Shown: in pieces, positions 34,560 to 45,522 of the stretch
How positions within the stretch are numbered: the first letter of the stretch is position 1
Layout of the letters: each line of letters begins with the position of its first letter
Source: Liquidambar formosana
Taxonomy: Eukaryota > Streptophyta > Magnoliopsida > Saxifragales > Altingiaceae
NCBI GenBank assembly: GCA_039720395.1
Contig: CM077824.1
Span: forward strand, 29,119,613 to 29,183,612
Direction: 5' to 3'
DNA: 64,000 nucleotides
Program-made: the position numbers and the translations under genes
Notes under the pieces: generated by a model
Databases searched by the model: none
What the model was told of the DNA's origin: nothing
The model's input: only the letters and a program-made list of their open reading frames with translations

Positions 34560-35465
34560 GCCAAGTGGTGACCTAAATTTACTAAGCCATGATCAATTAT
34601 AATAAAACAGGTTTTTCTTTAATAAATCTTTTAATAAAAAGTGGATGACATGTGTCAAAAATCCCATGAATAAATAAAATTTTGGGCATGACCCATTCGT
34701 AAATGGGACATGTCATCATAAAACTTGTTTGAAAACTCATTCCATAAAAATGTCCCTATCATCCATACATCTATGGCATTATTTCTCACATCATAATCCA
34801 CATAAACAAAATATACATACATATAATTTACATTCCTGAATTAAATTACATATACATCGACCATTGGCCCAACTAAAAACCAAATCAAATGAAATACATT
34901 CATTAATCAACATAGTGAAATTGTCATTTAAGCATACCTTGGCCTATAACTACATAAATCAATCCTTGAATTATCTGAAAAACATGTAAGATAATAGGTA
35001 TGAGTTCGACAACTCAGCTGCCACAATTTTACATAAGTAAACTAAAGTAATGATATAAATAAAAACTCAATTATATCATATATAGAAAAATATACTAGCC
35101 GCGTAGATTAATCCAAAAGTACAATTAAGTTATAACCCATAACTTATGAATAAATGTAGAATGCCCAATGCATGAAACTAAGACTTCATGTACTTAATTA
35201 ATTTTCCATTAATTACCAAATGCATATCCTCTCCATAACTTAAGGGCCCTCGTGCATGGAAGAGAGGAAATACGATAAAACGTCCTTATTTGGGACCGTA
35301 GTAACTTCTCAAGGCAACACAACACGACATCCCTACTTAGAACAGCAATAGATCGGATTTGGAACAATACGAAGTAGCTTAGTGCTAAAGGATAGGAAAA
35401 TACGGCACGACGTCCCGTTCCGAAACCGTAGTAGTCCTAGATCTAATGGCCCCTAATATTACGAA
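34560..35465 (-). repeat. Decayed fragment of the 52.6 kb-type LTR family
   Basis: Collinear with 52626-53510: the AAGCC(A/G)TGATCAAT start, the GGATGACATGTGTCA region, the GACCCAT region, and the TTATCTGAAAAA(C/T)AT...AAGATAATAGG block near 34970. It is more diverged than a recent copy and is cut off by the Copia fragment at about 35465. Confidence 0.75.
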
Positions 35466-35619
35466 GTTGATTATTAATTCTATTTATGGACAGTTATGCT
35501 TGAAATAGTACAATGGAATTAACTTTATTGCTTGCAATTTATTATTGAGTTACATGAATATATAGCTACTGTACAGTAATAAGAGAAGATATTTAGGAGT
35601 AATTACAAGGATTGAAATC

Positions 35620-37305
35620 TCTATAATTTTCTATTCATGGAAAGATATTGATTTAGAAAATTCATGCGATAAGCTTAATTGATTCCCTTGACAGCTATGA
35701 TGATTGGGCTGGAGATTGAGCATCGTTGACATGCCCCCACAAGAAATATGTTCCATCATGAATGTTAATCTTGGACTGTAGAAGAGTAAAACGTTGTCGA
35801 GAAAAACCTTTAGTGAGCAAGTCGGCCACTTGATCAATTGTGGAGATGGAAAGAACCATAAGATTTTTAGCAGCTACTTTATCCCGAACAAAATAGAAGT
35901 CTATTTCAATGTGCTTCATTTGAGAGTGGAAGATAGGATTGGCAATTATGTAAGTAGTACCAACATTGTCACACCAAATTAATAGTGGTTGAGGAAGGAA
36001 AACACCAAGTTCTTGTAGTAAGAACTGAACCCAAACAATCTCACTAGCTGTAGTTGCAATGGCTCAATATTCTACCTTAGTAGATGAGCGAGCAATAGTG
36101 CGTTGATTTTTAGAACTCCAAGATATTAGATTAGATTCAAGAAAGATGGTATAGCAAGTTGTAGATTTATGATCATCTGGACACCCTGCCCAATCTGCAT
36201 CAGAAAATGTTGTGAGGTTCAAAGAGGATGACCACTGAAGGAATAAGCCAAAATTGAGTGTTTGCCTCAAGTAACAAAGGATGCGCTTCACCGCAGGCCA
36301 ATGTGAAGTGGTCGAGCAATGCATAAATTGAGTAACTTTATTGACAGCAAAAGTAAGATCTGGTATTGTTAACAAGAGGTATTGCAAGGCCCTCACAATG
36401 CTTCGGTACTCTGTACCATCATTAAGTAACTCACTGACTTAAGAAACAAGGCAGGAGAAGAAGCAATGGGAGTAGATGCGAGCTTAGCACCATCCATGTG
36501 ACATCGTTGAAGTAAATCACTGATATACTTCCACTGGCTAAGAAATAAACCTGTTGGTATACAAAAGGCCTTCAATCCAAGGAAAAAATAAATGTTATTG
36601 AGATCCTTAAGAGCAAATGTACCCGATAGCCTATGAATAAGGGCAGAAATAGACTTGGAATCATTTCCTGTGATTAATAATTTATCAATATAAATCAACA
36701 AGTAGATAATAACACCTTGAACCAGGTAAATAAAGAGGGGGGTGTCAGAATTTGATGCAATAAATCCGTGTCCAAGGAGAAAATAACTTAAGCAATGATA
36801 CCATGCTTGTGGTGCCTGCTTATGACCATAAAGTAATTTTTTTAGGAGGCACACATATCATGTTTGGTTGAATCAATAAAACCATGTGGTTGGGATATAA
36901 AGACTTTCTCTTCACGTTCACCGTGGAGAAATGGATTTTGAACATCCAACTACTTAATTAGCCAACCTTGAGTCACAACAATGGAGATAACAATGCGAAT
37001 TGTTGTGGGTTTAATCACCAAGCTAAATGTTTCGCTATGGTCAATGCCAGGCCATTGGTGAAAACCTTTAGCAACTAAGTGAGCTTTATAGCGATCAATG
37101 GAACCATCTGGTTGGCGTTTGATTTTGAACACCCACTTGTTGCTGAGAACATTTTGGTTTGGTAAGAGAAGAATAAGGACCCATGTACCATTTTGTAGAA
37201 GAGCGCTAAACTCCTTTTACATGGCATTGCGCTATTCAAGATGCTTGGTAGCTTATGAATAATAGGTAGATTCCACAGGTTCAAGCAATGGATGTTTTGT
37301 GGCAA
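35620..37305 (-). pseudogene. pol: Copia RT-RNase H, reverse strand, catalytic site lost
   Basis: Read on the - strand: IKRQPDGSIDRYKAHLVAKGFHQ region (37132-36950), then GHKQAPQAWYHCLSYFLL, and LLIYIDKLLITG (36681-36692), where YVDD has become YIDK, so one catalytic Asp is gone. RNase H follows: YLLLTIPDLTFAVNKVTQFMH, then FSDADWAGCPDDHKSTT, then RSSTKVEY. The end reads HIEIDFYFVRDKV ... DLLTKGFSRQRF (35919-35760), the usual end of Ale-type Copia pol. At least four frame changes are needed. This element is unrelated to the other Copia copies here. Confidence 0.87.
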
Positions 37306-37529
37306 TAAGATTTAATTTGGGAGGTAGTGCTTTGAGAGCTCCTATACGTGAATGGTTATCATGGGATGTGGTCGTTCAATTGGGAGTGGTGCACTAGGCT
37401 GTGATGAGAGAAGAGAATTAGACAAGTCCATCAGAAGGTCATAGGAACTAAAGGGCTATAGAGGACACATGGATTCATTATGACATGTTGGAGGGGCATG
37501 TAATAGTTCAAGTTATGAAGAATTAGTCA

Positions 37530-37864
37530 CAATGGTGTGTGAACAAGTGGGACCCATTACAAGTGTATTGATAATTGGGTTGGTGGGTAATAAAGGCATA
37601 TTATTAGGAGAAGCATCGGAATGGGTGGTAGAAAGATAGGTGGACCCATTACAAGGGAGAATAATGGGAGGGAAAGTATTATACCGAGAGGTAGGGGTAA
37701 AGTGGTCAACCCGGTGGGCCTTGCAACACTTGCATAAGGAAGTACCTTCTCATCAAAATAAACATGTCTGGACACAAAAATCTTGCCAACAAATGAATCA
37801 AATTAAGTACTTAAAATCTTGTAAACAAAAGAATAACCAATAAAAATGCACGGCTTAGACCACT
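37530..37864 (-). pseudogene. pol: Copia integrase C-terminal part (left of the solo LTR)
   Basis: On the - strand it reads WSKPCIFIGYSF then, after a stop, IFVSRHVYFDEKVLPY, the standard integrase-to-RT linker of Copia pol. It is interrupted at 37864 by the solo LTR and continues at 41871. Confidence 0.85.
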
Positions 37865-40440
37865 TGTGAACCACGGGTTTTGATCGCCTTTTTTTAAAGA
37901 GAGAATTAATAAATAAATATATGTTTTTAAGGTTCACACAAAACAAATAACAAAAATAAGGAGTCTCCATCTCATTTTTGAGGAACAATAAGGAAAACCA
38001 TAAAAATAATTTAAAGAAAAACCTTTCAAAACCAAACAAATGACTTTAATTTAGGAAAAACAAGTCTTAACAAACCAAAGAAGGGATTCGGGTACGAAGT
38101 TACAATGTGGGATGGTTCTAGGAAACATCCCATAAGCACCCACATCACCTAAAAAGGGTTTCTTAATTTATATAGGCTATTTCAATTACTTCATAAAAAT
38201 AAGTCACCATGCATATAAAATAACCATCCATGCATCTACATACATCCATATACATCTATAAACATCCATAAAAGAATAAAAGAGAGATATGGAAAGCAAT
38301 AAAGAGATGAATAAAGAATAAAATAATAAGAAAAAAGAAATAAACGAAAAGAAAAGAAACCTAGGATACTTAGTATCCTAGAGCAGACTTGAACATCAAA
38401 TGAATGCCTACGTACCCCACATACAAAGATGCGAGGATCAAAGTCCACATAGTTCAAAAGAGAAGGGGTTATTTCCTTCACAATGAACTACCATAAATCT
38501 TAAGTTTCCATTTAAAAAAAAGGAAAGTTTCTAAAACTAAGGAGTCTCCAAAAAAGGAATAAGAGAAAATAATAAGAAGTTTTACACACAAAAAAAAAAT
38601 AAATAAATAAATCTTTTGAGAGAATAGAGAATTTAGGAAAAATGGAAACTCAAGAATTACCATAATTCAATGCAAAGAAAATAACTAAAGAGGGAGAAGG
38701 GAATAAATAATAACAAAACTGACCATAATCAAACTTACCATATGGAAATTATCTTAAAACATCGAGAAAATACCAAATAATCACCCTATGTATGCTATAG
38801 GGCAATTATAATGTTCAAACCAACCATAATCATGCTCAAATCATCATTAGAAGGCTTAAATCAAATCTGGGTAGAATACTAAACAACCCTAAAATATCCT
38901 AATAATCATGCGAAAAGCAAAAATCAGAAGGAATGCAAAACCCTAATATACTCCTACATGGACTAAACTACCTATCGTGCATGAAAATACCAAAAATATG
39001 CACAAAAAAAAAATGAATTATTATGATGAAAATATCATATAACAAATCAAAATATAGAAAGAAAATATAATATGATGTAAAAGATAAGTATTTTATGTAA
39101 AAACATAAAAAAAGGCTTTCTTACGGCAAGCTTTCTTAAGAAAAACTATCCTAAGATAATTTCATATAAAAAGTACTCCATATGAATGATTTCTCTACAT
39201 ATCCTACATAAAATATATACCTAAGAATGTAATGAAAAAGATAACACACTTAAATACACTCTTTAAAGCATTCATGCATGCAAAGACTCACTTTCTAAAA
39301 AGGATAATTATCTCCAAAAGAATAATCATCTATATATACATAAAAATAAACCCTACATAAGATGTATTCTACATGAAAAATACTTAAAAATATGTATATA
39401 AGTGAACCATGAGAAGAAAACAGCCCTAAAACTTCAACTAATATACTATGCAAAATAATTCTATTCTAAAGAGAGAAAATCATTATTTTAGCACACAACA
39501 AGGAGAAACCCTAGAAAATTATCATTCTATTCATATAATAACCATCAAATAATCTTAATAATATCCAATAGACATGATAATTACACTATGCAGAGAATGA
39601 AAACTAAGAGAAGGAAGAGAAAGAGAGACTTACTTAAGAAAAAGGACCTTTACTGAATGTTTTCTTCTTCCTCGGCTTGATATGCTTCTAATTCTCCTTC
39701 AAAAATGCAATAGAATAGCTCTCTCAAGGTGTATGAGTGTGTACAAATTCATGAACCCTCTCTCACTAGTGAATATAGGGGGTGTGTAAGCTCTTTATGC
39801 TGATAGGAAGGTCTAAATTTATATCTAACCAACCCTAGAATCTAGTGGCTGAGATTAATTTACCATAAAATCAATTTAAGGCTATAATTAATTCACTTGG
39901 GCCTTAAGTAGCTCAAAGTTACTAAAAATAATGTTAGAAACTCTTTTGGAGTAAGAAAATAGAGTAAGAAGGTCAAACGAAGCAAAAAAGGCAAGATGGT
40001 TGAGGTAAAACGCGGGACCTCGACTGATCGGTTGGGCCAACCGGTCACCTGAGGGCTCGGGTTTGTCATAACTTGCTCAAATTAACTCTAAATTGAGTTA
40101 TTCAAAAGCCAAAATTTCCATAATTCCATGAGGAATAAGTTTAAAATATTCTTGAGCCAAAAATCTCCAACTATGGTTAGGTGGCTAGGTTTAACAAGGC
40201 GATTAACCGAAAATGGTCAATTAGCCATGGGTGAAAATGTGGTAAATTAATCCCAAACCCATTCAATCCTTAAATTGACTCTATAAATAAATTCTTTTCA
40301 TCAATATAAACACAATGGAATAATATGAGATAAGTTTCGAGGCCAATTGGAAAAGATACGAGTTAAAAAACAAAATTATCCTTCAAATCACAAAAGTTTT
40401 AATTAACTATTCAAACCTATCTGGAATTGAACCAAATTAC

Positions 40441-40462
40441 ACACACACACACACACACACAG

Positions 40463-40554
<92 letters not shown>
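40441..40554. repeat. (AC)n-(AT)n microsatellite
   Basis: About 40 bp of AC repeats pass into about 70 bp of AT repeats; the AT run continues as TATATATATA right of the inserted transposon (41667-41679). Confidence 0.95.
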
Positions 40555-41665
40555 GGTTCCGTTCCAGTCAGCTTCAGCTGACATATGGTATATCAGCTTA
40601 ATGCAATCTCAACCGTCCAAGGCCTTTAAGCTTCATCTAATGGCTAAGGAAAAAAGACACAAGCTGACACGCTTTTCAGCCTTTGCAGGCTAAATTCACA
40701 TCACCCTCCCTTCTCTGAGATGCGTTTGGGGGTTTGTTGCGGCGGTGGGGTCACCGGAATTCAGTTCGCCGGAGGTGGGTGTTTGCTGCGGCTGTGTCAA
40801 GTCGCCGACGAACTTTATTTTTTGTTTATTTTATTTATTTTTTTAAGCAGCCATGGTACTGATCTTCAAGAGAATAAAAGAAGAAAGAGAGTCCATAAGG
40901 GATACCAAGAACACAATGTGTGTTGTTGATCCCTGTAATGACCCATATTTGACTACTTCAATAAGAGAAGAAAGAGAGTCCATGAGGGATCAGAGAAGAG
41001 AAAGGGAGGGGCCGAGAGATCTGACGCCCGTGGGAGCCATCCCCGGCCAACACAGGAAAAATAATTCAAAACCGCCGGCCATGGCTCTCTGAACATGAAC
41101 ACACAAAAAAAGAAAGAGAGAAAGAGAGAGATGAGATCGAGCATCAGATCTGCCATGAGCCCAACCCCATTCAACATCAACCCATTAGTCCAAGCCGCCA
41201 CCATCAAATTCGCTCCGTCGACCATCAGATCCACCGCCGACCATGAGGTCCGCTGCTACTATTCTCTCCCTCCTCTTCGTAGCCCGTCGATGACCCCTCA
41301 GATCTGCCATAGGTTGTTCTGAAGAAAAAAAAAAGTGGGAAAGAAAAAAAGGAAGAGGACGCGTGAAGGGTTTGGTTTTGGTGGAATTTTTTTATTTTTT
41401 GAACACTTTTGCTTGGGTTAGGGAGGAGAACGCCGGCGAACGTTGGCTTACTTCTTTCACGGTGAAGAGGATGCACTGGTAGGGGGCTTCACAGTGAGGA
41501 TGCGCTGGTAGGGAGGGTGATGTGAATTTTGCCTGCAAAGGCTGAAAAGTGTGTCAGCTTGTGTCTTTTTTCCTCAGCCATCGGATGAAGCTTAAAGGCT
41601 TGGACGGTTGAGATTGCATTAAGCTGATATACCATATCTCAGCTGAAGCTGACTGGAACGGAACC
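40555..41665. mobile_element. Non-autonomous DNA transposon with ~156 bp terminal inverted repeats
   Basis: GGTTCCGTTCCAGTCAGC at 40555 is mirrored at 41665, and the match continues through GCTTCAGCTGA, TGCAATCTCAACCGTCC and GCCTTTGCAGGC to about 40710 and 41510. It sits in the AT microsatellite, so the target duplication (TATATATA-like) cannot be sized. The interior (40711-41509) is GC-richer and holds a direct repeat AGAAGAAAGAGAGTCCAT (about 40880 and 40967). Long TIRs and captured-looking GC-rich filler fit a Mutator-like (Pack-MULE-like) element, but no transposase or known gene is recognised. Confidence 0.75.
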
Positions 41666-41870
41666 GTATATATATATATCCCAAATGCACCTAAAAACTA
41701 AATGCAAATGATATAATACAAAAATGAAACAAAAAGATGCATGCAATGATGAACTATTCACATAAGCTTAAAAGGCCAAAAATGTCTTAAAGGCTTAGAG
41801 ACTTCTAAATGCTTTAGAAACTCTTGAAATGAGTTTATGAACTCTTAGGGATGAAAATGGGGTGTCTACA

Positions 41871-41990
41871 CCACAACTTGTGCTTTGCATATGGTTGGAT
41901 TCAAGGATATCATAGACACCCAAAAATCGAAGGGAATAAAAGTCGGGTGGATCCCAAAAATATTGCTAGTTGATTTGTATAGAAATTCCT
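41871..41990 (-). pseudogene. pol: Copia integrase part (right of the solo LTR)
   Basis: On the - strand the sequence reads FGCL, stop, YP, stop, IQPYAKHKLWSKP across the target site, as in the Copia integrase C-terminal region. The two TGA stops sit where Cys and Trp are usual. Homology fades upstream of about 41990, so the rest of the element (gag, protease, most of integrase) is missing. Confidence 0.75.
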
Positions 41991-42335
41991 AACACATGAT
42001 GTGGGTTTAGGGTGAATAAGACGAGATGCCGCTGTTGTTCAACTTTGGTTGGTCAAAGATGGATGATTTCAAAATAAATGGGTTAATGGAGCTCCATCCC
42101 TCTACTTTCTTTCTTCTTTGTTATCTTTTCTTTCCCTTTCTTTGCCAAGGAGTGCTATGGGCGACCAAAGGCAACATTATTGTTAATAATCTCCTTTCTC
42201 TCTCCTTCCTTCTCTTTCTATAGGTCAATGAGTTAAGATAATCAAAAGGGGTAAAAAAATTTTAGGTATTCTATAAATATTTCTTTTAATTTAATTAAAT
42301 ATTTAACATATCAGCATAACCTGATGGTAATTTTT
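41991..42335. other. Spacer, nothing recognised
   Basis: AT-rich with a pyrimidine tract (42100-42220). The open frame at 42026-42223 has no domain. Confidence 0.5.
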
Positions 42336-42918
42336 TCCTAGGATTTATGGCCATAGCCCTATACTCCAACACTTTTTTTATAATAGAACCACAAACAAAA
42401 TCTTTAACCTGATAACCCTTTTTGACCCAAAAGAGACAAGATTACCCTTGATTTGATAATCAGCCTTCTCATCTATTATCGGCAATGCAACAAAACCTAC
42501 AGCAACCCATCAAGCCCTAAGCTTCCCAAACCAGTCCACCATCCTACATAGCACCAAACACAAATCGTCGAACTATAGTCTCTCCTGCTCTATCACATCT
42601 CGTAGAGCCACCTCATCAACTATATCAAGCTAATCGCAAACCTCTCTTCTTCGAAACCCACCTCTCCATCGGCCATGAGTTCCACCTTCTATATATTCTC
42701 CAGTGAAGCTCACCATTGATCACTCTTCTCTAACGAAGTTCACCATAACCCCACCCCATTGTTGTCAAAGGACCATCACGATCGATTAGATATGAGAAAA
42801 AGAGGTAAGCACTAACACTAGATTAAAATAAAATAAAATAAAATAAAAAGAAAGGTTTGCCTCTACCATTGTTGACCCATGTCACTGTGCTTTCATTGTT
42901 GCTGGCCGAAAAGTTGTA

Positions 42919-43100
42919 GAATTTTTATATAAAATAATAACAACGTACCATTTTGTGCTTTGATAGATTTATATAGAAAATAATAACAGTTTATTATTTC
43001 ATGCTTTGAAAATTTTATATAGAAAATAGTAACAGTTCTATTTTGTGCTTTGAAAAATGTATATATAAAATAGTAATTGATTACTATTTTGTGCTATAAA
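42919..43100. repeat. Four copies of a ~46 bp AT-rich unit
   Basis: TTTATATA(G)AAAATA(A/G)TAA begins near 42923, 42968, 43013 and 43059, each followed by a TATTTTGTGCTTTGA-like tail. Confidence 0.8.
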
Positions 43101-43394
43101 AAAACACTCAATCAACAACTCCCTAAAATCACTATTTATGATGGGTTGCTTTTACCAGAATTATCTTCAACCTCTCTCCTTTGTAAACTCAAACCTATAC
43201 TTTACCGGACCTAGATCTAGAGTTTTCAATAGATATACATCTGGAGTTTGGTTATAGTCTTCATCGGAGAAGGTTATCGGCGTTAGGAAAGAAGTCGTCA
43301 CTGGTGGTGGAAGTTTCAATATTCATCAAATTGGATTTAGATCTAGAGTTTTGTTGGCAATGTCGGATCACGATGGTTTATGAAATTGAAAATG

Positions 43395-43545
43395 TTGTCG
43401 ATGATGGTCATCGTCGTTAGAGAAGAAGCCCTCACTAGTTGCTGTTGTCAGAGAAGATCGTCCGTGTTGGAGAAGAAGCCGTCGCTACTGGCCATTGTTG
43501 GAGAACATTGTCGAGTCGAAGAAGAAGACATCACTAGTCGTGGCT
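43395..43545. repeat. Three copies of a ~48 bp GAAGAAG-containing unit
   Basis: Units built on GTTAGAGAAGAAGCC, GTTGGAGAAGAAGCC and GTCGAAGAAGAAGAC, each followed by TC(A/G)CTA. The open frame here (43380-43604) is low complexity. Confidence 0.6.
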
Positions 43546-43690
43546 TTGGTGACGATTCCATGGAAAGAAAATCTATATGTAAAACTCATGTTGGAACATA
43601 TTAAGGGTAAAGTGGGGATTTTTAAAAAATATTTCCTTATAGCTAATAAAACTACTAAACTATAGGGCTATGGAATTAAAAAAAAAAAAA

Positions 43691-44271
43691 TTTGATGGAG
43701 TTATTGTCAAAGGGAGACCCCTTATAGAGGTATTTACTAATATTCCCTTTTTTGTTTCCATTTCCTCCATTTAATATCCATTAAAAAGTGGAAGGCAAAG
43801 TGTAGCTTTTAAACTATAAAGGGGAAAAGTGAAAATCACTTAAACTCAAGGAGGAAAAATGTAATTTACTAAAAAAAAAAAAAAATTGCACCTACCTTAA
43901 CCAATTATGCAAATGATAACAAATATGAGATTGTAGGTGTATAATTCCAAGCCTAGATGCAAAAGAAAGCTCCAAGATGCAAAAACAAGCTTCCACAAAC
44001 AAACTGGTTGGTAAAGAAGAGAAGAAGAAGCCCCAAGACGTAGCTGTGATCTTCAAGATGCAAAAAGAAGCACAATAGACCAAACCTATCTAAGGCTTCA
44101 AACCCCCTCTCTCCTTCCCCTCCATTTTATCATTTTATTTTTTTTCTCTCTTTCTCTAACTTTCTCTCCTTCTACTTCTCATGAAATTTCAAAAAAAAAA
44201 AAAAGAAAAAAAAAAGAAGAGAGAGACATCTAGACATATTTGGGGAGGGTGGGGTTTAGAACCATGCCAGT
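43691..44271 (-). repeat. Spacer with a fragment of the 52.6 kb-type LTR
   Basis: 43890-44060 matches 53935-54065 in order (CACCTACC, TCCAAGCC, GCAA..GAAGCTCC, ACTGGTTGGT-like, GAAGAGAAG). The rest is pyrimidine- and A-rich. It may be the continuation of the fragment at 34560-35465, separated by later insertions. Confidence 0.5.
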
Positions 44272-45291
44272 TGTAGACACCCCATTTTCATACCCTTATT
44301 TTCCTACCTTCATACCTCTCCATCTTAGGTGCATTATCACATGTTCATTTTTGCATCACTTGGTATATATCTCATCTTACATGTTAGACTCTACAGATCC
44401 TAAGTAGTTCGTAGGTTTTTTCGAGGTTGGATTTGATTTAGTTTTGAAGGAAAATAAAAGCCTTTGTGACTTAAAGAGAATTTTAGTCATTTAACATAAC
44501 CAATTTTCATTTGGCTCTAATTCCTACCAAATTCATCATGGGATGATCCTAGGGTCTTTAAGATGTTACTTATAGGCTTGGTTAAAGTTTAGTAAGATTT
44601 GGTCTTAGTTTAGTTAAGAATGATCCATAACAAGTTTGATTTAGCTCCATTTCATTGATTTTCATTAAAATTACTTCCTAATTTAATAGAAAAGATAAAA
44701 ATTTTGTCTTTAATTAACTCTAATAGAGGGAGTTATTTTCATGTGAGGAGTAGTATCCTCTCGTTCAAACTACATGGATTTTGATCCTTCATAGAAGGTA
44801 TTTAGGTGCTCATTTGAGCTCAAGTCTACACTAGGATATTAAGTATCACAAGTCTTTCTTTAATTTTCTTTTGTGTTTATTGTTTGTTTTGTTTTGCTGT
44901 AGTTTTAAGTTTCTTTTCTTGTTATTATTTTTTTTTTTTTCATTTGATTCATGGCAACTATGGGATGAATATTTGATTATTAGCATTTTTTTTATAGTTA
45001 TTTTGCAATTAAGGAATTAAATTAACTCAATTATATTAGAAGACTAACATAGGCGATATGGGTGCCGACAAGTATGACCTTCTTGTGTCTTAAATTAGCC
45101 CTCAAATCCTCAATTTTTGGTCCTTAGAATACACATTTTCTAAAAATTGTAATCACTTTGTTTTTCAGAAACTAAAATGTTTTTAAAGTTTTCTCATTCC
45201 TCGAAAATAAGGTGGCAACTCCTAATTTATTATATCTTTATGAGCCAAAAATGGGAGTCTTTTTTGGGAAAATCATTTTTTGATATTCACA
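44272..45291 (+). repeat. Truncated or deleted Tat-like LTR
   Basis: Starts TGTAGACACCCC, the same start as the solo LTR at 41870 read on the - strand, and ends near TTCACA at 45291. It keeps the TTTTGATCC (44769), GGATATTAAGTATC (44833) and GGCGATATGGGTGCC (45053) blocks, but at 1.0 kb it lacks most of the 3.5-4 kb of its relatives. The flanks CCAGT and CCCCC do not match, so no target duplication is seen. Confidence 0.7.
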
Positions 45292-45522
45292 CCCCCTATG
45301 TCATATAATATCATTTTTGTTAAAAATTTTTAGAGAATTCTGTATAAATTTTCTAGAATTGTCATTTGCCAATTTTTAGTTTTGATGTATCCTCAAAGCA
45401 ATTTGCTTGGAATCCTTTAGTAAACTCATCATTGGAGGGGGGGAAAATATCGCTTTAAAGATAGTGTTTATTAGACGCACCTCAAATCCTAATATCATTT
45501 CTAATTTTTCTTATTTGTAATA
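45292..45522. other. Spacer, nothing recognised
   Basis: AT-rich, no domain in any frame; ends with the TTTGTAATA site next to the Mutator-like element. Confidence 0.5.

Larger units (their letters stand above)
37865..41870 (-). mobile_element. Solo LTR (Tat-like) inside the Copia fragment
   Basis: 4006 bp including a nested DNA transposon. On the - strand it starts TGTAGACACCCC (41870 side) and ends GGTTCACA (37865 side), with TG...CA ends. Flanks CCACT (37860-37864) and CCACA (41871-41875) form a 5 bp duplication with one mismatch. The Copia integrase frame reads across it. It shares blocks with the LTRs at 537 and 11534 (CTAGGATACTTAGTATCC region near 38360, CCCACAT region near 38140) and a shorter version of the GC-rich stem-loop (40017-40060). 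Confidence 0.85.
42336..43690. mobile_element. Possible foldback/Mutator-like element
   Basis: CCATAGCCCTATA (42351-42363) and TATAGGGCTATGG (43661-43673) are a perfect 13 bp inverted pair, with A/T-rich ends beyond. The interior has GC-richer DNA with TCATCG/GAAGAAG repeats at both sides. I find no clear target duplication, so this is tentative. Confidence 0.35.

Noticed and set aside
43380..43604. 74-residue frame
   Set aside because: It follows the 48 bp repeat, is low complexity and has no domain.
44272..45291. Intact solo LTR
   Set aside because: It is about 1 kb against 3.5-4 kb in relatives, and its flanks do not form a target duplication; listed as truncated instead.
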